Notes: generated by a model from the sequence alone, not told the origin. 64,000 nucleotides of DNA from Nocardia vulneris (GCF_001613425.1 NZ_BDCI01000036.1:62001-126000); one strand, 5' to 3'. Counted from the first letter of the stretch, positions 25,276 through 34,624 are shown. Translations and numbers: made by a program.

Positions 25276-26526
25276 GTGAAAAGACCACTCCACGGCGTGC
25301 TCGCGGGGGTCGCGATGGTCACCGGCCTGGCGCTGGCGATCTCGTCCTGTGGGTTCGGCTCGAAAGATTCCGCCGACTCCGACACCACGATCAACTTCTT
25401 AGCTCCGGCCTACAGCGATGGGGCCAACGGTACGAAGGCGCTGTGGGACGGCATCATCGCGGACTTCCAGAAGCAGAATCCCGATATCAAGGTGAATCTG
25501 CAGATGGAGTCCTGGAACTCGATCAACGACGTGGTGCGCACCAAGTTGCAGTCGGAGTCGACCACGCCGGACATCCTGAACATCGACGCGTACTCCAGTT
25601 TCGCCAGCGACGGCATGCTCTACCCCGCTTCCGAAATCGTCTCCCCGCAGGTACTTTCGGATATTCAGCCCGGTTTCGCGAAGAACGCCTCGCTCAACGG
25701 GACGCAGTACGCGCTGCCGCTGTTCGCCTCCACCCGCACGCTGTTCTACAACACCGACCTGTTCACCAAGGCGGGCATCGCCACGCCGCCCAAGACCTGG
25801 GCCGAACTGACCGACGCGGCCAAGAAGATCCAGGCCCTCGGCGGCGGGGTGTCCGGTTACGGTCTGCCGCTGGGCAGCGAGGAAGCACAGGGCGAGACCT
25901 CCATCTGGACCTTCGGCGCGGGCGGCACCTGGTCCGACGGTGACAAGGTCACCGTCGACACCCCGGCCAACCTCGAGGGCGTGCGCGCCATGCGCGAGAT
26001 CGCCGATGCCGGTGTCACCCAGCCGAATCCGGGCGCGACCGACCGCAAGGACGTGATCAACGCGTTCATCCAGGGCAAGATCGGCATGATCGAGGGCCTG
26101 CCGCCGACCATCGGCCAGATCGCCTCGAAGAACCCGAGCCTGAAGTACGCGACCGCGCCGTCGCCGACCAAGTCCGGCACCCCCGTGACGCTCGGCGTGG
26201 CCGATCACCTGATGGCGTTCAAGAAGGACGGCAAGAAGGCGGCGAACATCAAGAAGTTCCTCGACTTCTTCTACGGCGCCGATGTCTACGCGAAGTTCGT
26301 CTCGACCGAAGGCTTCATCCCGATCACCAACACCGCGGCCGCCAAGCTCGCCTCGGACCCGGTGACCAAGGCGTTCGGCTCGACCCTCGCGGTGGCCCAG
26401 TTCTACCCGAGCAACAACCCGAAATGGGCTGCGGCGCAGGGCGCTATCCGGCAGCAGATGGGCACCATCGCGCAGGGCACCGACCCGGCCCAGGTGTTGC
26501 AGCGCATCCAGGAAGCCGCGAAGTAG
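25276..26526 (+). CDS. sugar ABC transporter solute-binding lipoprotein
   Basis: 416 residues. A lipoprotein signal ends in LAISSCGFG with the lipid-modified Cys at 25. The mature protein has the family-1 extracellular solute-binding fold (WDGIIADFQKQNPDIKVNLQ; LPLFASTRTLFYNTDLFTKA; WAELTDAAKKI; FIQGKIGMIEGLPPTIGQI). These CUT1-type proteins bind mono- or oligosaccharides. Divergence from the AgaS/NagA operon makes an amino sugar or a GalNAc-containing oligosaccharide the likely ligand. It is the first gene of a three-gene importer operon. Confidence 0.9.
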   Translation: MKRPLHGVLAGVAMVTGLALAISSCGFGSKDSADSDTTINFLAPAYSDGANGTKALWDGIIADFQKQNPDIKVNLQMESWNSINDVVRTKLQSESTTPDILNIDAYSSFASDGMLYPASEIVSPQVLSDIQPGFAKNASLNGTQYALPLFASTRTLFYNTDLFTKAGIATPPKTWAELTDAAKKIQALGGGVSGYGLPLGSEEAQGETSIWTFGAGGTWSDGDKVTVDTPANLEGVRAMREIADAGVTQPNPGATDRKDVINAFIQGKIGMIEGLPPTIGQIASKNPSLKYATAPSPTKSGTPVTLGVADHLMAFKKDGKKAANIKKFLDFFYGADVYAKFVSTEGFIPITNTAAAKLASDPVTKAFGSTLAVAQFYPSNNPKWAAAQGAIRQQMGTIAQGTDPAQVLQRIQEAAK

Positions 26527-26527
26527 C

Positions 26528-27409
26528 GTGCGGCGGAAAGGAACTCTGGCGGCGATACCGTGGATCGGACCCTCGCTGGTCCTGATCGCGGCTATCGTCG
26601 CCTTCCCCGCCTGCTACATGGTGTGGACCAGTACCAGGGATCTGAGCGCCTACGGTCAGGACCGCGGCGCGGCCGGTCTGGAGAACTTCCGCACCCTGTT
26701 CGGGATCTCCGAGCTCGGCTCGGTGCTGCTGCACACGGTGCTCTGGGTCGTCGCCGTCGTCCTGATCACGCTGGTGATCTCGGCGGGGCTGGCCCAGTTC
26801 CTGAGCAAGGACTTCCCCGGCCGCACCGCGGTGCGGATGGCGGTGCTGGTGCCGTGGGCCGCGTCCGTGGTGATGACGACGACGATCTTCTACTACATGC
26901 TCGATCCCGACGTCGGCATCGCGAACCGGTTCCTGGTCGATATCGGCCTGCTGGATCGCGGCTACGGCTTCACCAAGCAGCCGACGCCCGCGTTCCTGGT
27001 CGCGATCGGCGTGGCGGTGTTCGTCTCGATCCCGTTCACCACCTACACGATTCTGGCCGGGCTGCAGTCGATTCCGGCCGAGATCAGTGAGGCGGGCCGG
27101 GTCGACGGCGCGGGTGCGTGGCAGCGCTACCGGTATCTCATTCTGCCGCAGCTGCGTCCGGCGATCGCCGTCGCGACCATCATCAACATCATCAACTCGT
27201 TCAACTCGTTGCCGATCCTGCAGGTGATCACCGGCAGTATCGCGGGCTTCCAGGCGGACACCACAACCACGTTGATGTTCAAGCTGATTCGGCAGAACCA
27301 GCAGGTCGACACCGCCGCGGCGATGAGCGTGCTGAACTTCGTCCTGATCATCGTGATCATCGCGATCTACGTGAAGGTGATCCGGCCTACCCAGGAGGTG
27401 GACGGATGA
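26528..27409 (+). CDS. sugar ABC transporter permease, CUT1 MalF type
   Basis: 293 residues, about 6 membrane helices, beginning one base after the lipoprotein stop. The cytosolic EAA loop that contacts the ATPase is EISEAGRVDGAGAWQRYRYL followed by ILPQLRP. The N-terminal helix (AAIVAFPACYMVWTS) and the periplasmic loop match MalF-type subunits. It pairs with the next gene. Confidence 0.9.
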   Translation: MRRKGTLAAIPWIGPSLVLIAAIVAFPACYMVWTSTRDLSAYGQDRGAAGLENFRTLFGISELGSVLLHTVLWVVAVVLITLVISAGLAQFLSKDFPGRTAVRMAVLVPWAASVVMTTTIFYYMLDPDVGIANRFLVDIGLLDRGYGFTKQPTPAFLVAIGVAVFVSIPFTTYTILAGLQSIPAEISEAGRVDGAGAWQRYRYLILPQLRPAIAVATIINIINSFNSLPILQVITGSIAGFQADTTTTLMFKLIRQNQQVDTAAAMSVLNFVLIIVIIAIYVKVIRPTQEVDG

Positions 27410-28317
27410 CCGCCGACGCCGACGTCACGCAGATCGAAAAGGTCACGGGCGCAATCGCGGTGGCCGAGCCGGCCGAGCGGCCCAAGGCCCGGGCGAAGCG
27501 GCGCCGGTGGGAACTGACCGCGGTCGGCGTGGTGATCGCGGCGCTGTTCCTGCTGCCGTTCATCGTGATGGTGCTCGGCTCGTTGAAGAATCGCGCCGAA
27601 ATCCTGCGCATCCCACCGACCTACCTGCCCGAGTCGTGGCATCCGGACAACTACGCCACCATGTGGGACACGCCGGAGACGCCGCTGCCCTACAACATGA
27701 TGAGCACCGTCATCATCTCGGTGTTCGCCACGGTGCTGGTGCTGCTGGTCGCCGTCCCGGCCGCGTATTACACGGCGCGGCACAAGTTTCCGGGTCGCGC
27801 GGTGTTCCTCGGCCTGGTGCTGGTGACCCAGATGTTGCAGCCGACGGTGCTGGTGACCGGTCTGATCCGGGAGTTCTTCGCGGTCGGCATCAACGACACC
27901 TTCCTGGCGATGATCCTGGTGAACGCCGCGTTCAACCTCTCGTTCGCGGTCTGGATCCTGCACAGCTTCTTCGCCGCCATACCCGTGGAGATCGAGGAGG
28001 CCGCGCAGCTGGACGGGCTGAGCCGCTGGCAGACCCTGGTCCGGGTGAGCCTGCCGCTGGTGTGGCCCGGCATCGTCACCGCGACGATCTTCGTCGTGGT
28101 CTCCTGCTGGAACGAATTCGCCGCCAGCCTGGTGGTGCTGACCACGCCGGAGAACCAGCCGCTCTCGGTCGCGCTGACCAAGTTCGTCGGTCAGTACGAC
28201 ACGTCCTGGCAATACGTCTTCGCTATTTCCACCGTGGGTATCATCCCGGTCGTCATCCTGTTCGCGCTGATCGAAAAGCGCCTGGTGGCCGGTCTTACCG
28301 CGGGCAGCGTCAAGTAG
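27406..28317 (+). CDS. sugar ABC transporter permease, CUT1 MalG type
   Basis: 303 residues, ATG overlapping the preceding stop (ATGA). Six helices follow a basic cytosolic tail. The EAA loop is EIEEAAQLDGLSRWQTLVRV, then SLPLVWPG. The C terminus ends with the short Lys tail (AGSVK) typical of MalG-like permeases. No ATP-binding gene follows; CUT1 importers of actinomycetes commonly share a housekeeping ATPase (MsiK/SugC type) encoded elsewhere. A hairpin terminator closes the operon. Confidence 0.9.
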   Translation: MTADADVTQIEKVTGAIAVAEPAERPKARAKRRRWELTAVGVVIAALFLLPFIVMVLGSLKNRAEILRIPPTYLPESWHPDNYATMWDTPETPLPYNMMSTVIISVFATVLVLLVAVPAAYYTARHKFPGRAVFLGLVLVTQMLQPTVLVTGLIREFFAVGINDTFLAMILVNAAFNLSFAVWILHSFFAAIPVEIEEAAQLDGLSRWQTLVRVSLPLVWPGIVTATIFVVVSCWNEFAASLVVLTTPENQPLSVALTKFVGQYDTSWQYVFAISTVGIIPVVILFALIEKRLVAGLTAGSVK

Positions 28318-28323
28318 TTCGAC

Positions 28324-28354
28324 GCGGCGGGTGGTGCACTGGGCCACCCGCCGC
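28324..28354 (+). terminator. hairpin terminator of the importer operon
   Basis: GCGGCGGGTGG (28324-28334) and CCACCCGCCGC (28344-28354) form a perfect 11-bp stem with a 9-nt loop, 7 nt after the permease stop. Confidence 0.8.
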
Positions 28355-28404
28355 TGTCGTGCCGTGAACCGCACCACTGTCTGAGTCTGGACTTCTGCCC
28401 TGTT

Positions 28405-28420
28405 ATCTGAAAATATCTCT
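28405..28420 (+). promoter_or_regulatory. ATCTGAAAA motif upstream of the lipase
   Basis: ATCTGAAAATATCTCT matches the sequence at 30615-30630 in 14 of 16 positions. It ends on a possible -35 (CTGACC, 28419-28424), 18 nt before TAACGG (28443-28448). The lipase ATG at 28461 has GGGAAGG upstream. Confidence 0.5.
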
Positions 28421-28460
28421 GACCAATATGGGTCATGGTTGGTAACGGGAAGGCACTTCG

Positions 28461-29852
28461 ATGAGCGTGCGCAATGGTGGGCGCGTCGTCGCCCTCGGCG
28501 TCATCGCGCTGATGGCGGCATGGCTGGGTCTGGGCTCGGCGCAAGCGGTACCGGGGGAGCAGGTGCGGGTCGAGCCGGCCCCGGCGCTCACCCTGCCGCC
28601 CGAGCTGGACGACTTCTATCGACCGCCGGCCGGTGACGTGGCGGCCGCGCAGCCCGGCGAGATCCTGCGCGCGCGGGCGATCTATCCCGCGTTCATGGGC
28701 ATCCTGCAGCTGAATGTCGATGCGTGGCAGCTGCTCTACCGCACCACGAACAGCCACGGCGCACCGATCGCGACGGTCACCACGGTCCTGAAACCGCGTG
28801 GCCCCGCCCCGGCCGGTGGCTCGAAGCTGCTGTCCTATCAGATCGCCGAGGACAGCGTCGCGCAGTACTGCGCGCCCTCGTACGTGGCCCAATCCGGCGC
28901 CATCCCGGTCGATTACGTGAACGCGGCGGAGACGCTGGTCCCGATCGCGGCGGGTCTCGGGCAGGGGTGGACGATCGCGATGCCCGACTATCAGGGTCCG
29001 AATTCGGCCTACGGCGCGTCCCGGATGAATGCCCAGGCGACACTCGACGGTATTCGCGCGGCGGAGAATTTCGCACCCGCGCAGTTGAGCGGGCCGGAAA
29101 CCCCGGTCGCGCTGTGGGGTTACTCCGGCGGCACGATTCCCTCCGCGTTCGTGCCGGAGATCAAGGAAAGCTATGCGCCGGAACTCAATATCGTCGGCAT
29201 TGCGGCCGGCGGTGTCGCGGCAGGTGACTATGCCGGGGTGGTGCGGCACAACAACGGCGGCGTCTATGCCGGGTTGATCTCGGCCGCGATCGTCGGCATC
29301 TCCACCGAATATCCGGAAATGCAACGGGTGATGCGGGAACGCGTCGATCTGCTCGGGCAATTCGTGATGGCGTCCAAGAAGGTGCTGTGCCATCCGCAGG
29401 GCGCCGCGCTGTTCCCCGGGTTCAACTATTTCGGCACGTTTCAGGGTGGAGATCCGTTGACGCTGCCCGAGATTCGGGAAGCCATTGCGGACAATTCTCT
29501 CGGCCAGCAGACGCCGACCGTGCCGATCTACTTCTATCACGCGCAGAACGACGAGCTCATTCCGATCGCGGGTACCGACGCGACCGTGCAGAAATACTGC
29601 GCGGAAGGCGCGCCCAGTGTGACCTATGTCCGGGAATTCGCGGCCGAGCACATCTCCGGCGTGCTGACGCATCTGCCCGGTGCGTTCTATTGGCTGAAGG
29701 ATCGGCTCGACGGTGTGGCCGCGCCGCCGGGCTGCTCGATCACCAGTCCGGTGAGCACCATCCCCGAATCGCAGTTCGGTCAGGCCCTGTCGGAGATTCT
29801 GCCGCCCATGGCGCAGGCGCTCGTCGGCTACGCGATCGGCGCGCACAAGTAG
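28461..29852 (+). CDS. secretory lipase (LIP family)
   Basis: 463 residues with a Sec signal (VVALGVIALMAAWLGLGSAQA). PF03583 lipase features include SYQIAEDSVAQYCAPSYVAQ near the oxyanion region, nucleophile Ser222 in LWGYSGGTIPS, acid Asp364 in HAQNDELIP and His397 in AAEHISGVLTHLPGA, a complete triad. The mature exoenzyme likely hydrolyses acylglycerols or wax-type esters. An acyl-CoA synthetase two genes downstream could activate the released fatty acids; both genes share an upstream motif, with a TetR gene between them. Confidence 0.9.
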   Translation: MSVRNGGRVVALGVIALMAAWLGLGSAQAVPGEQVRVEPAPALTLPPELDDFYRPPAGDVAAAQPGEILRARAIYPAFMGILQLNVDAWQLLYRTTNSHGAPIATVTTVLKPRGPAPAGGSKLLSYQIAEDSVAQYCAPSYVAQSGAIPVDYVNAAETLVPIAAGLGQGWTIAMPDYQGPNSAYGASRMNAQATLDGIRAAENFAPAQLSGPETPVALWGYSGGTIPSAFVPEIKESYAPELNIVGIAAGGVAAGDYAGVVRHNNGGVYAGLISAAIVGISTEYPEMQRVMRERVDLLGQFVMASKKVLCHPQGAALFPGFNYFGTFQGGDPLTLPEIREAIADNSLGQQTPTVPIYFYHAQNDELIPIAGTDATVQKYCAEGAPSVTYVREFAAEHISGVLTHLPGAFYWLKDRLDGVAAPPGCSITSPVSTIPESQFGQALSEILPPMAQALVGYAIGAHK

Positions 29853-29917
29853 GCCGCGACCGGCGCGGACCGGTGTCCGCGCCGGGATCACCGGCGGCGA
29901 ACGGGTAGCATCGAACG

Positions 29918-30571
29918 GTGGCACGGCGGGAAGAGGACGCGAAGGACGGTCGCAGCTACGGCGGGCTGTCGCGGGAACAACGGGTGGCCCAACGGCAGAC
30001 CCGATTGATCGATGCCGCCCTGGAATTATTCGGAACACAGGGTTACGCAGCCACTTCCATCGAGCGCCTCTGCGCGGTCGCGAACGTTTCCACGCGTAGT
30101 TTCTACGAGGATATGGGCAGCCGCGAGGCATTGCTGATCGCGCTGGTCAATCGGATCACCTCGCGGGCGGTGGAGCGAGCCTTGGAATCGCTGGCGAAAA
30201 CCGAGAACGAACCGCTCTCGACCAGGGTGGTCGAGGGCTTCCGCGCTTATCTCGCGGTGACCTGTGCGGATCAGCGTTCGGCCCGGGTCTGCTATGTCGA
30301 AGTGGTCGGGGTGAGCCCGGCGGTGGAGGAATGGCGGACCGAACAGCGGCGGCTGCTGTCGGCATTGCTGGTCAGTGAGGCCGAACGCGGTGTCGAACGC
30401 GGCGAGGCCAAGCCGCGGCGCTTCGACCTTTTCGGGCTCGCGGTGATCGGCGCGGTGAACTCGCTGGCCCAGGAATTGGTGCACAGCACCAAGCCGGATT
30501 CGGTCGTCACGCTCGATGAAATCTGCGACGAGATCGCGTATCTCGTGCACGCGGGGCTCGTCTACACCTGA
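29918..30571 (+). CDS. TetR-family regulator
   Basis: 217 residues. The HTH reads AALELFGTQGYAATSIERLC then VANVSTRSFYEDMGSREALL, followed by a TetR_C domain that includes DQRSARVCYVEVVGVSPAVE, a stretch seen in many fatty-acid or lipid-linked TetRs of mycolata. The GTG start lies 6 nt after TAGCAT (29906-29911), predicting a leaderless transcript. It lies between a lipase and an acyl-CoA synthetase whose promoters share a motif, so it is the best candidate for binding that motif. Confidence 0.87.
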   Translation: MARREEDAKDGRSYGGLSREQRVAQRQTRLIDAALELFGTQGYAATSIERLCAVANVSTRSFYEDMGSREALLIALVNRITSRAVERALESLAKTENEPLSTRVVEGFRAYLAVTCADQRSARVCYVEVVGVSPAVEEWRTEQRRLLSALLVSEAERGVERGEAKPRRFDLFGLAVIGAVNSLAQELVHSTKPDSVVTLDEICDEIAYLVHAGLVYT

Positions 30572-30613
30572 GTTGAATTCAGTGCAATCGACGCCTGAAA
30601 TGCTTGCGGATTT

Positions 30614-30658
30614 CATCTGAAAAGATGTCTTGCCGAAACTGGCTGAATCTCCTACAGT
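30614..30658 (+). promoter_or_regulatory. acyl-CoA synthetase promoter with inverted-repeat motif
   Basis: CATCT-GAAA-AGATG (30614-30627) is a 5-bp inverted repeat inside the motif shared with 28405-28420. It abuts -35 TTGCCG (30630-30635); a 17-nt spacer leads to -10 TACAGT (30653-30658). Confidence 0.6.
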
Positions 30659-30709
30659 CGATGCGAGCCCCTCGGTCGAGTGGCAGACAATTCTCTGGAC
30701 GGAGTATTC

Positions 30710-32350
30710 ATGTCCGCCATCGGCAATGCCGCACGAGCGCTGCTGGTCAATCTGCATTCGGTGGGTGTGTTGCAGCGCGCGGGGATGATCGATCTGCTGG
30801 CCCCGATCGGTGTGCTGCGCGCGTCGCGAGCGGTGCGGCAGTACGGCGGCATCGCCGGGCCGGTGCGGATGTCGGCCCGCCGGGAACCCGATCGGGTCGC
30901 GCTGATCGATGAACTGGGCCCGCTCACCTACCGGGAGCTGGAGGCGCGCAGCAACGCGCTGGCGCGCGGGTTCGCCGCGCTCGGTCTCGGGCCGGGCGAC
31001 ACGGTGGCGGCACTGAGCCGGGATCGGCGCGAGCTGGTGGACACCATGCTCGCGGCGGCCAAGATCGGCGCCGGGCTGGTGCTGCTGAACACCGGATTCG
31101 CCGGTCCGCAACTGGCCGACGTCGCGGCCCGCGAGGGCGTGAATGCCGTTGTCTACGATGCCGAATTCGCCGACCTGCTGGCGGTGCTGCCCCCCGAAGT
31201 GCGCCGGGTACTCGCGGTACACGAGGGGGCTGCGGCGGGGGTGGTGACGGTCGGCGACTTGATCGCGGCCAACGATGCCGCGGAATTGCCGCCACCGCCG
31301 CGCCAGGGCGGCTTCGTGCTGCTCACCGGTGGTACCACCGGCACGCCGAAGGGGGTACCGCGCCAGATCCGGTCCCCGCTCGCGGCGGCCGCGCTATTGG
31401 AGCGGATTCCGTTGCGCCGCAACCAAACCCTGGTGCTGGCCGCGCCGCTGTTCCACGGCACCGCGCTGAACCAGTTCATTCTCGCGTTGTCGCTGGCCTC
31501 GACGGTGGTGCTGCGCAGACGATTCGACGCGGCGGCCACACTGGCCGCCGTCGCCGACCAGCGGGCGCAGGTGCTGGTCCTGGTGCCGACCATGCTGCGC
31601 CGGCTGCTCGACCTCGGACCCGAAGTGCTGGCACGGTACGACACCAGCAGTCTGCGTATCGTTTTCAGCGCCGGCTCGGCCCTGCCCGCCGCGCTCGGTG
31701 ACGCGGCCGCCGCGGCGTTCGGAGACGTGCTCTACAACTTCTACGGCTCGACCGAGGTGGGCGTCGCCGCCATCGCCACGCCCGCGGACTGGCGGGCGGC
31801 GTCCGGGACGGTGGGTAAACCGCCGACCGCGTGCACGGTCCGGCTCTACGATGAAGACGGCCGGATGGTCACCGAGCCGGGCCGGCGCGGCACCATCTAC
31901 GTGCGGAGCATGCTGTCGTTCAGCGGCTACTCCGGCGGCGGCAACAAGGACATCGTCGACGGCCTGCTGTCCTCCGGCGATGTGGGGCACTGGGATTCGG
32001 GTGGACGGCTGTTCATCGACGGCCGCGACGACGACATGATCGTCTCCGGCGGCGAGAACGTCTTCCCCGGCGAGGTCGAAGAGTTGCTCTACGCGCATCC
32101 GGCGATCGCCGAGGCCGCCATCGTTGCCGTGCCCGACGACGAATTCGGCCAGCGGCTGGCGGCTTTCGTGGTGCGCCACCCCGAGCAGGAACTGGACGCG
32201 GACGCGGTCCGCTCGTACGTGAAGGCGAACCTGGCCCGGTTCAAGGTGCCGCGAGACGTCACGTTCGTCGACGAACTGCCGCGCACCAGCACCGGGAAGC
32301 TGCTGCGCAGAGACCTGGCCGGACCGGTGGTCCAGCCGAAACCGGCATGA
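30710..32350 (+). CDS. acyl-CoA synthetase (FadD-type AMP-binding enzyme)
   Basis: 546 residues from the ATG at 30710 (GGACGGAG upstream); a GTG 10 codons earlier is less likely. The adenylate-forming motifs are all present: FVLLTGGTTGTPKGVPR (phosphate loop), LYNFYGSTEVGVAAIATP, SSGDVGHWDSGGRLFIDGRD, IVSGGENVFPGEVEELL and the catalytic Lys in LPRTSTGKLLRRDL. It activates a carboxylic acid, most likely a fatty acid, to acyl-AMP and acyl-CoA. The N-terminal about 45 residues match the leader of FadD12/FadD2-like mycobacterial enzymes. Chain length is not predictable. Confidence 0.9.
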   Translation: MSAIGNAARALLVNLHSVGVLQRAGMIDLLAPIGVLRASRAVRQYGGIAGPVRMSARREPDRVALIDELGPLTYRELEARSNALARGFAALGLGPGDTVAALSRDRRELVDTMLAAAKIGAGLVLLNTGFAGPQLADVAAREGVNAVVYDAEFADLLAVLPPEVRRVLAVHEGAAAGVVTVGDLIAANDAAELPPPPRQGGFVLLTGGTTGTPKGVPRQIRSPLAAAALLERIPLRRNQTLVLAAPLFHGTALNQFILALSLASTVVLRRRFDAAATLAAVADQRAQVLVLVPTMLRRLLDLGPEVLARYDTSSLRIVFSAGSALPAALGDAAAAAFGDVLYNFYGSTEVGVAAIATPADWRAASGTVGKPPTACTVRLYDEDGRMVTEPGRRGTIYVRSMLSFSGYSGGGNKDIVDGLLSSGDVGHWDSGGRLFIDGRDDDMIVSGGENVFPGEVEELLYAHPAIAEAAIVAVPDDEFGQRLAAFVVRHPEQELDADAVRSYVKANLARFKVPRDVTFVDELPRTSTGKLLRRDLAGPVVQPKPA

Positions 32351-32387
32351 GTGGGCGCTGATCCGCTCCGTATCCAGTAGGTGATCA

Positions 32388-34478
32388 ATGAAGATGACCG
32401 TCCGACGGACCACCACGAATCTGCTCCGCCTCGCGGCCGCCGCGGGGGTGCTCGTCGCGTCCGCGACGCTGCCGTTGGCCGCGCCGCTCGCGCTCGCCGC
32501 CCCGCCGTCGGTCGCCGACTTCCCGAAAGCGAACGCCCGCACCGGATTACCCGACGGGTGGCAGCCGGGGCCGGAGCGATACGGCGTCGGTGAGCACAAG
32601 AACGTCGAACTGCCGATGGCCGACGGCGTCGTGCTGCGCGCCGACGTCCGCTACCCGACGGAGGCGTCGGGCGCGCCCGCGGCCGGGCCCTTCCCGATCG
32701 TGTTGACCCAGTCGGCCTATGGAAAGGACAGCGCCGGGTTCATGCGATTGCTGTCCTACGAGGGGCTCGGTCCGCTGCTGGAGCACGCGCTGCCGAGTGT
32801 CATCGACGTCGCGAAGCAGATCAGCGATGCCGCGGGCTATGGCGACTATTTCGTCAAACGGGGCTACATCAGCGTGGTCGTCGATATCCGCGGCACCGGC
32901 TCGTCCAACGGTCAGTGGAGCATCCTGCAACCGCAAGAGCGCGAAGACGCCAAGCGCGTGATCCAGTGGGCCGCAGGGCTGCCCGGCTCGACCGGTGAGG
33001 TCGGGCTGTGGGGACTGTCCTATCTCGGGATGAGCGAACTGTTCGCGGCCGGTGTGCTGGAACCGGATTCGCCGGTCAAGGCGATGTTCCCGCTGATGGC
33101 GGGCAATCACGCGTTCCAGGACCTGCTCGAGCACGACGGTTTCTACAACACCGCGTTCCTCGCCTCGATGCTGCAATTCCCGATCACCCTGCTGCCGCAG
33201 CTCGATCCGATCCTCGGGTTGTATCGCGAGCCCGGCAAGCTGGCCAGTGTCTTCGTCGATCACCTGCTCGCGCACTTCCGCGCAGAGGGCACCTGGCCGT
33301 CGGTGCTCAACGCGCTGGTCGACGGGGACCGGGCGTACAACGGCCCGTATTGGGAGGACCGGGCGATCGACAACGTACTGGATCGGATCGGGGCCAACGG
33401 GATCCCGACCTACCTGGTCGGCGGGCAGTACGACCTGCTGCAGGACGGTACGCCGCGGACCTTCGCCGGATTGCAGAACGCCTACGCGGGCCGCTCGCAC
33501 CACGGCCCGATGCCCGCCGACGCGCCGTCCAGCGGTCGTTTCCAAATGCTCACCGGCCCTTGGTTCCACGTCCAACCGGGCGTGCAGCGCAACACGGACA
33601 TCGATATGCACGCCATCCAACTGGCCTGGTTCGACCGGTGGTTGAAGGACGACCGCAACGGCATCGATGAGACCGCGACGCCGCTGCACGCGATCGATAT
33701 CAACGGCAACGTGATCGAGAGCGCCACCTATCCGGTGCGCGAAACGCCCACCCAGCACCTCTATCTGGCGGAGGGTGGTCGTCTGACGTCGGAACACCCT
33801 GTGGCCCAGACGGGTTCGGACCGGGTGAACTTCACTCCGGTCAACGGCGGCACCCTCTGCAATGCCTCGTTCTCGCGCAACTTCTCCGGCGTCTACGAAC
33901 TGCTGACCACGCTGGCCGGGATCGATGATCCGTGCGCGCAATTCCCCGCCCACCCGGATATCCCAGGGCTGCTGGACAATCCGCAGTACACGACCGAGCC
34001 GTTCACCGAGCCGACCGTGCTCGCCGGGCCGATCGGCGCCACGCTCTTCGCCACCTCGAACACGCCCGCCTCGGCGTTCAGCGTCACCGTGCAGGACATC
34101 GCGCCGGACGGCACCGTCTTCGCGCTCACCGACGGGCAACTGGCCGGGAACTTCCGGGCGCTGGACGAGGACCGCACCTGGCGGACCGCGGACGGCAGTG
34201 TGCTCGGCGCGTTCCACTCCGGTACCCGGGAGTCATTGCTGCCGGTGGTGCCGGGACAGGTGACCGAGTACAACGTGAAGGTGCGCCCGGCCTTCCACGT
34301 GTTCCAGCCCGGCCATCGGTTGCAGGTGACGATCGCCACCGGTGACGCACCGACGCACATCTTCAATCCGAAGGATTACCCGGCGCTGCTCGGCGGGGTG
34401 TACGACATCCAGCGCACCGAGCACGCCGCGTCCTTCCTCACGCTGCCGCTGGCAGGGGTGTCACAGCTGCGGCGCTGA
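32388..34478 (+). CDS. secreted CocE/NonD-type (X-Pro dipeptidyl-peptidase S15 superfamily) hydrolase
   Basis: 696 residues. A Sec signal (LLRLAAAAGVLVASATLPLA and on to ALAAPP) precedes a mature alpha/beta-hydrolase with Ser211 in LWGLSYLGMSE, Asp349 in GGQYDLLQDG and His394 in GPWFHVQPG, a complete triad. The C-terminal PepX_C jelly roll includes GATLFATSNTPASAFSVTVQ and FQPGHRLQVTIATG. It is paralogous to the gene at 17290, though diverged. It lies 37 nt after the acyl-CoA synthetase and may be cotranscribed. Confidence 0.88.
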   Translation: MKMTVRRTTTNLLRLAAAAGVLVASATLPLAAPLALAAPPSVADFPKANARTGLPDGWQPGPERYGVGEHKNVELPMADGVVLRADVRYPTEASGAPAAGPFPIVLTQSAYGKDSAGFMRLLSYEGLGPLLEHALPSVIDVAKQISDAAGYGDYFVKRGYISVVVDIRGTGSSNGQWSILQPQEREDAKRVIQWAAGLPGSTGEVGLWGLSYLGMSELFAAGVLEPDSPVKAMFPLMAGNHAFQDLLEHDGFYNTAFLASMLQFPITLLPQLDPILGLYREPGKLASVFVDHLLAHFRAEGTWPSVLNALVDGDRAYNGPYWEDRAIDNVLDRIGANGIPTYLVGGQYDLLQDGTPRTFAGLQNAYAGRSHHGPMPADAPSSGRFQMLTGPWFHVQPGVQRNTDIDMHAIQLAWFDRWLKDDRNGIDETATPLHAIDINGNVIESATYPVRETPTQHLYLAEGGRLTSEHPVAQTGSDRVNFTPVNGGTLCNASFSRNFSGVYELLTTLAGIDDPCAQFPAHPDIPGLLDNPQYTTEPFTEPTVLAGPIGATLFATSNTPASAFSVTVQDIAPDGTVFALTDGQLAGNFRALDEDRTWRTADGSVLGAFHSGTRESLLPVVPGQVTEYNVKVRPAFHVFQPGHRLQVTIATGDAPTHIFNPKDYPALLGGVYDIQRTEHAASFLTLPLAGVSQLRR

Positions 34479-34623
34479 GTAGTCGGTGCGGCGGGCGCGG
34501 GGTAGTCGGTGCGGGCGGGCGCGGGTAGTCGGTGCGGCGGGTGCAGGGTGATCGGTGCGGCGGGTGCAGGGTGATCGGTGCGGCGGGCGCAGGTGTTCGG
34601 TGCGGCGGGCGCAGAGTGATCGG
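34479..34623. repeat. degenerate 22-23-bp tandem repeat, about 6.4 copies
   Basis: Copies begin at 34479, 34501, 34524, 34547, 34570 and 34592, with a partial one at 34614. The core TCGGTGCGGCGGGYGC is nearly invariant and the flanking RGTRATC part varies. It starts right after the hydrolase stop codon and ends 1 bp before the -35 of the DeoR gene. Confidence 0.9.
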
Positions 34624-34624
34624 C

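Noticed and set aside
34479..34623. CRISPR-like array
   Set aside because: The units are contiguous 22-23-bp repeats with no unique spacers, and no cas gene is nearby. It is a simple tandem repeat.
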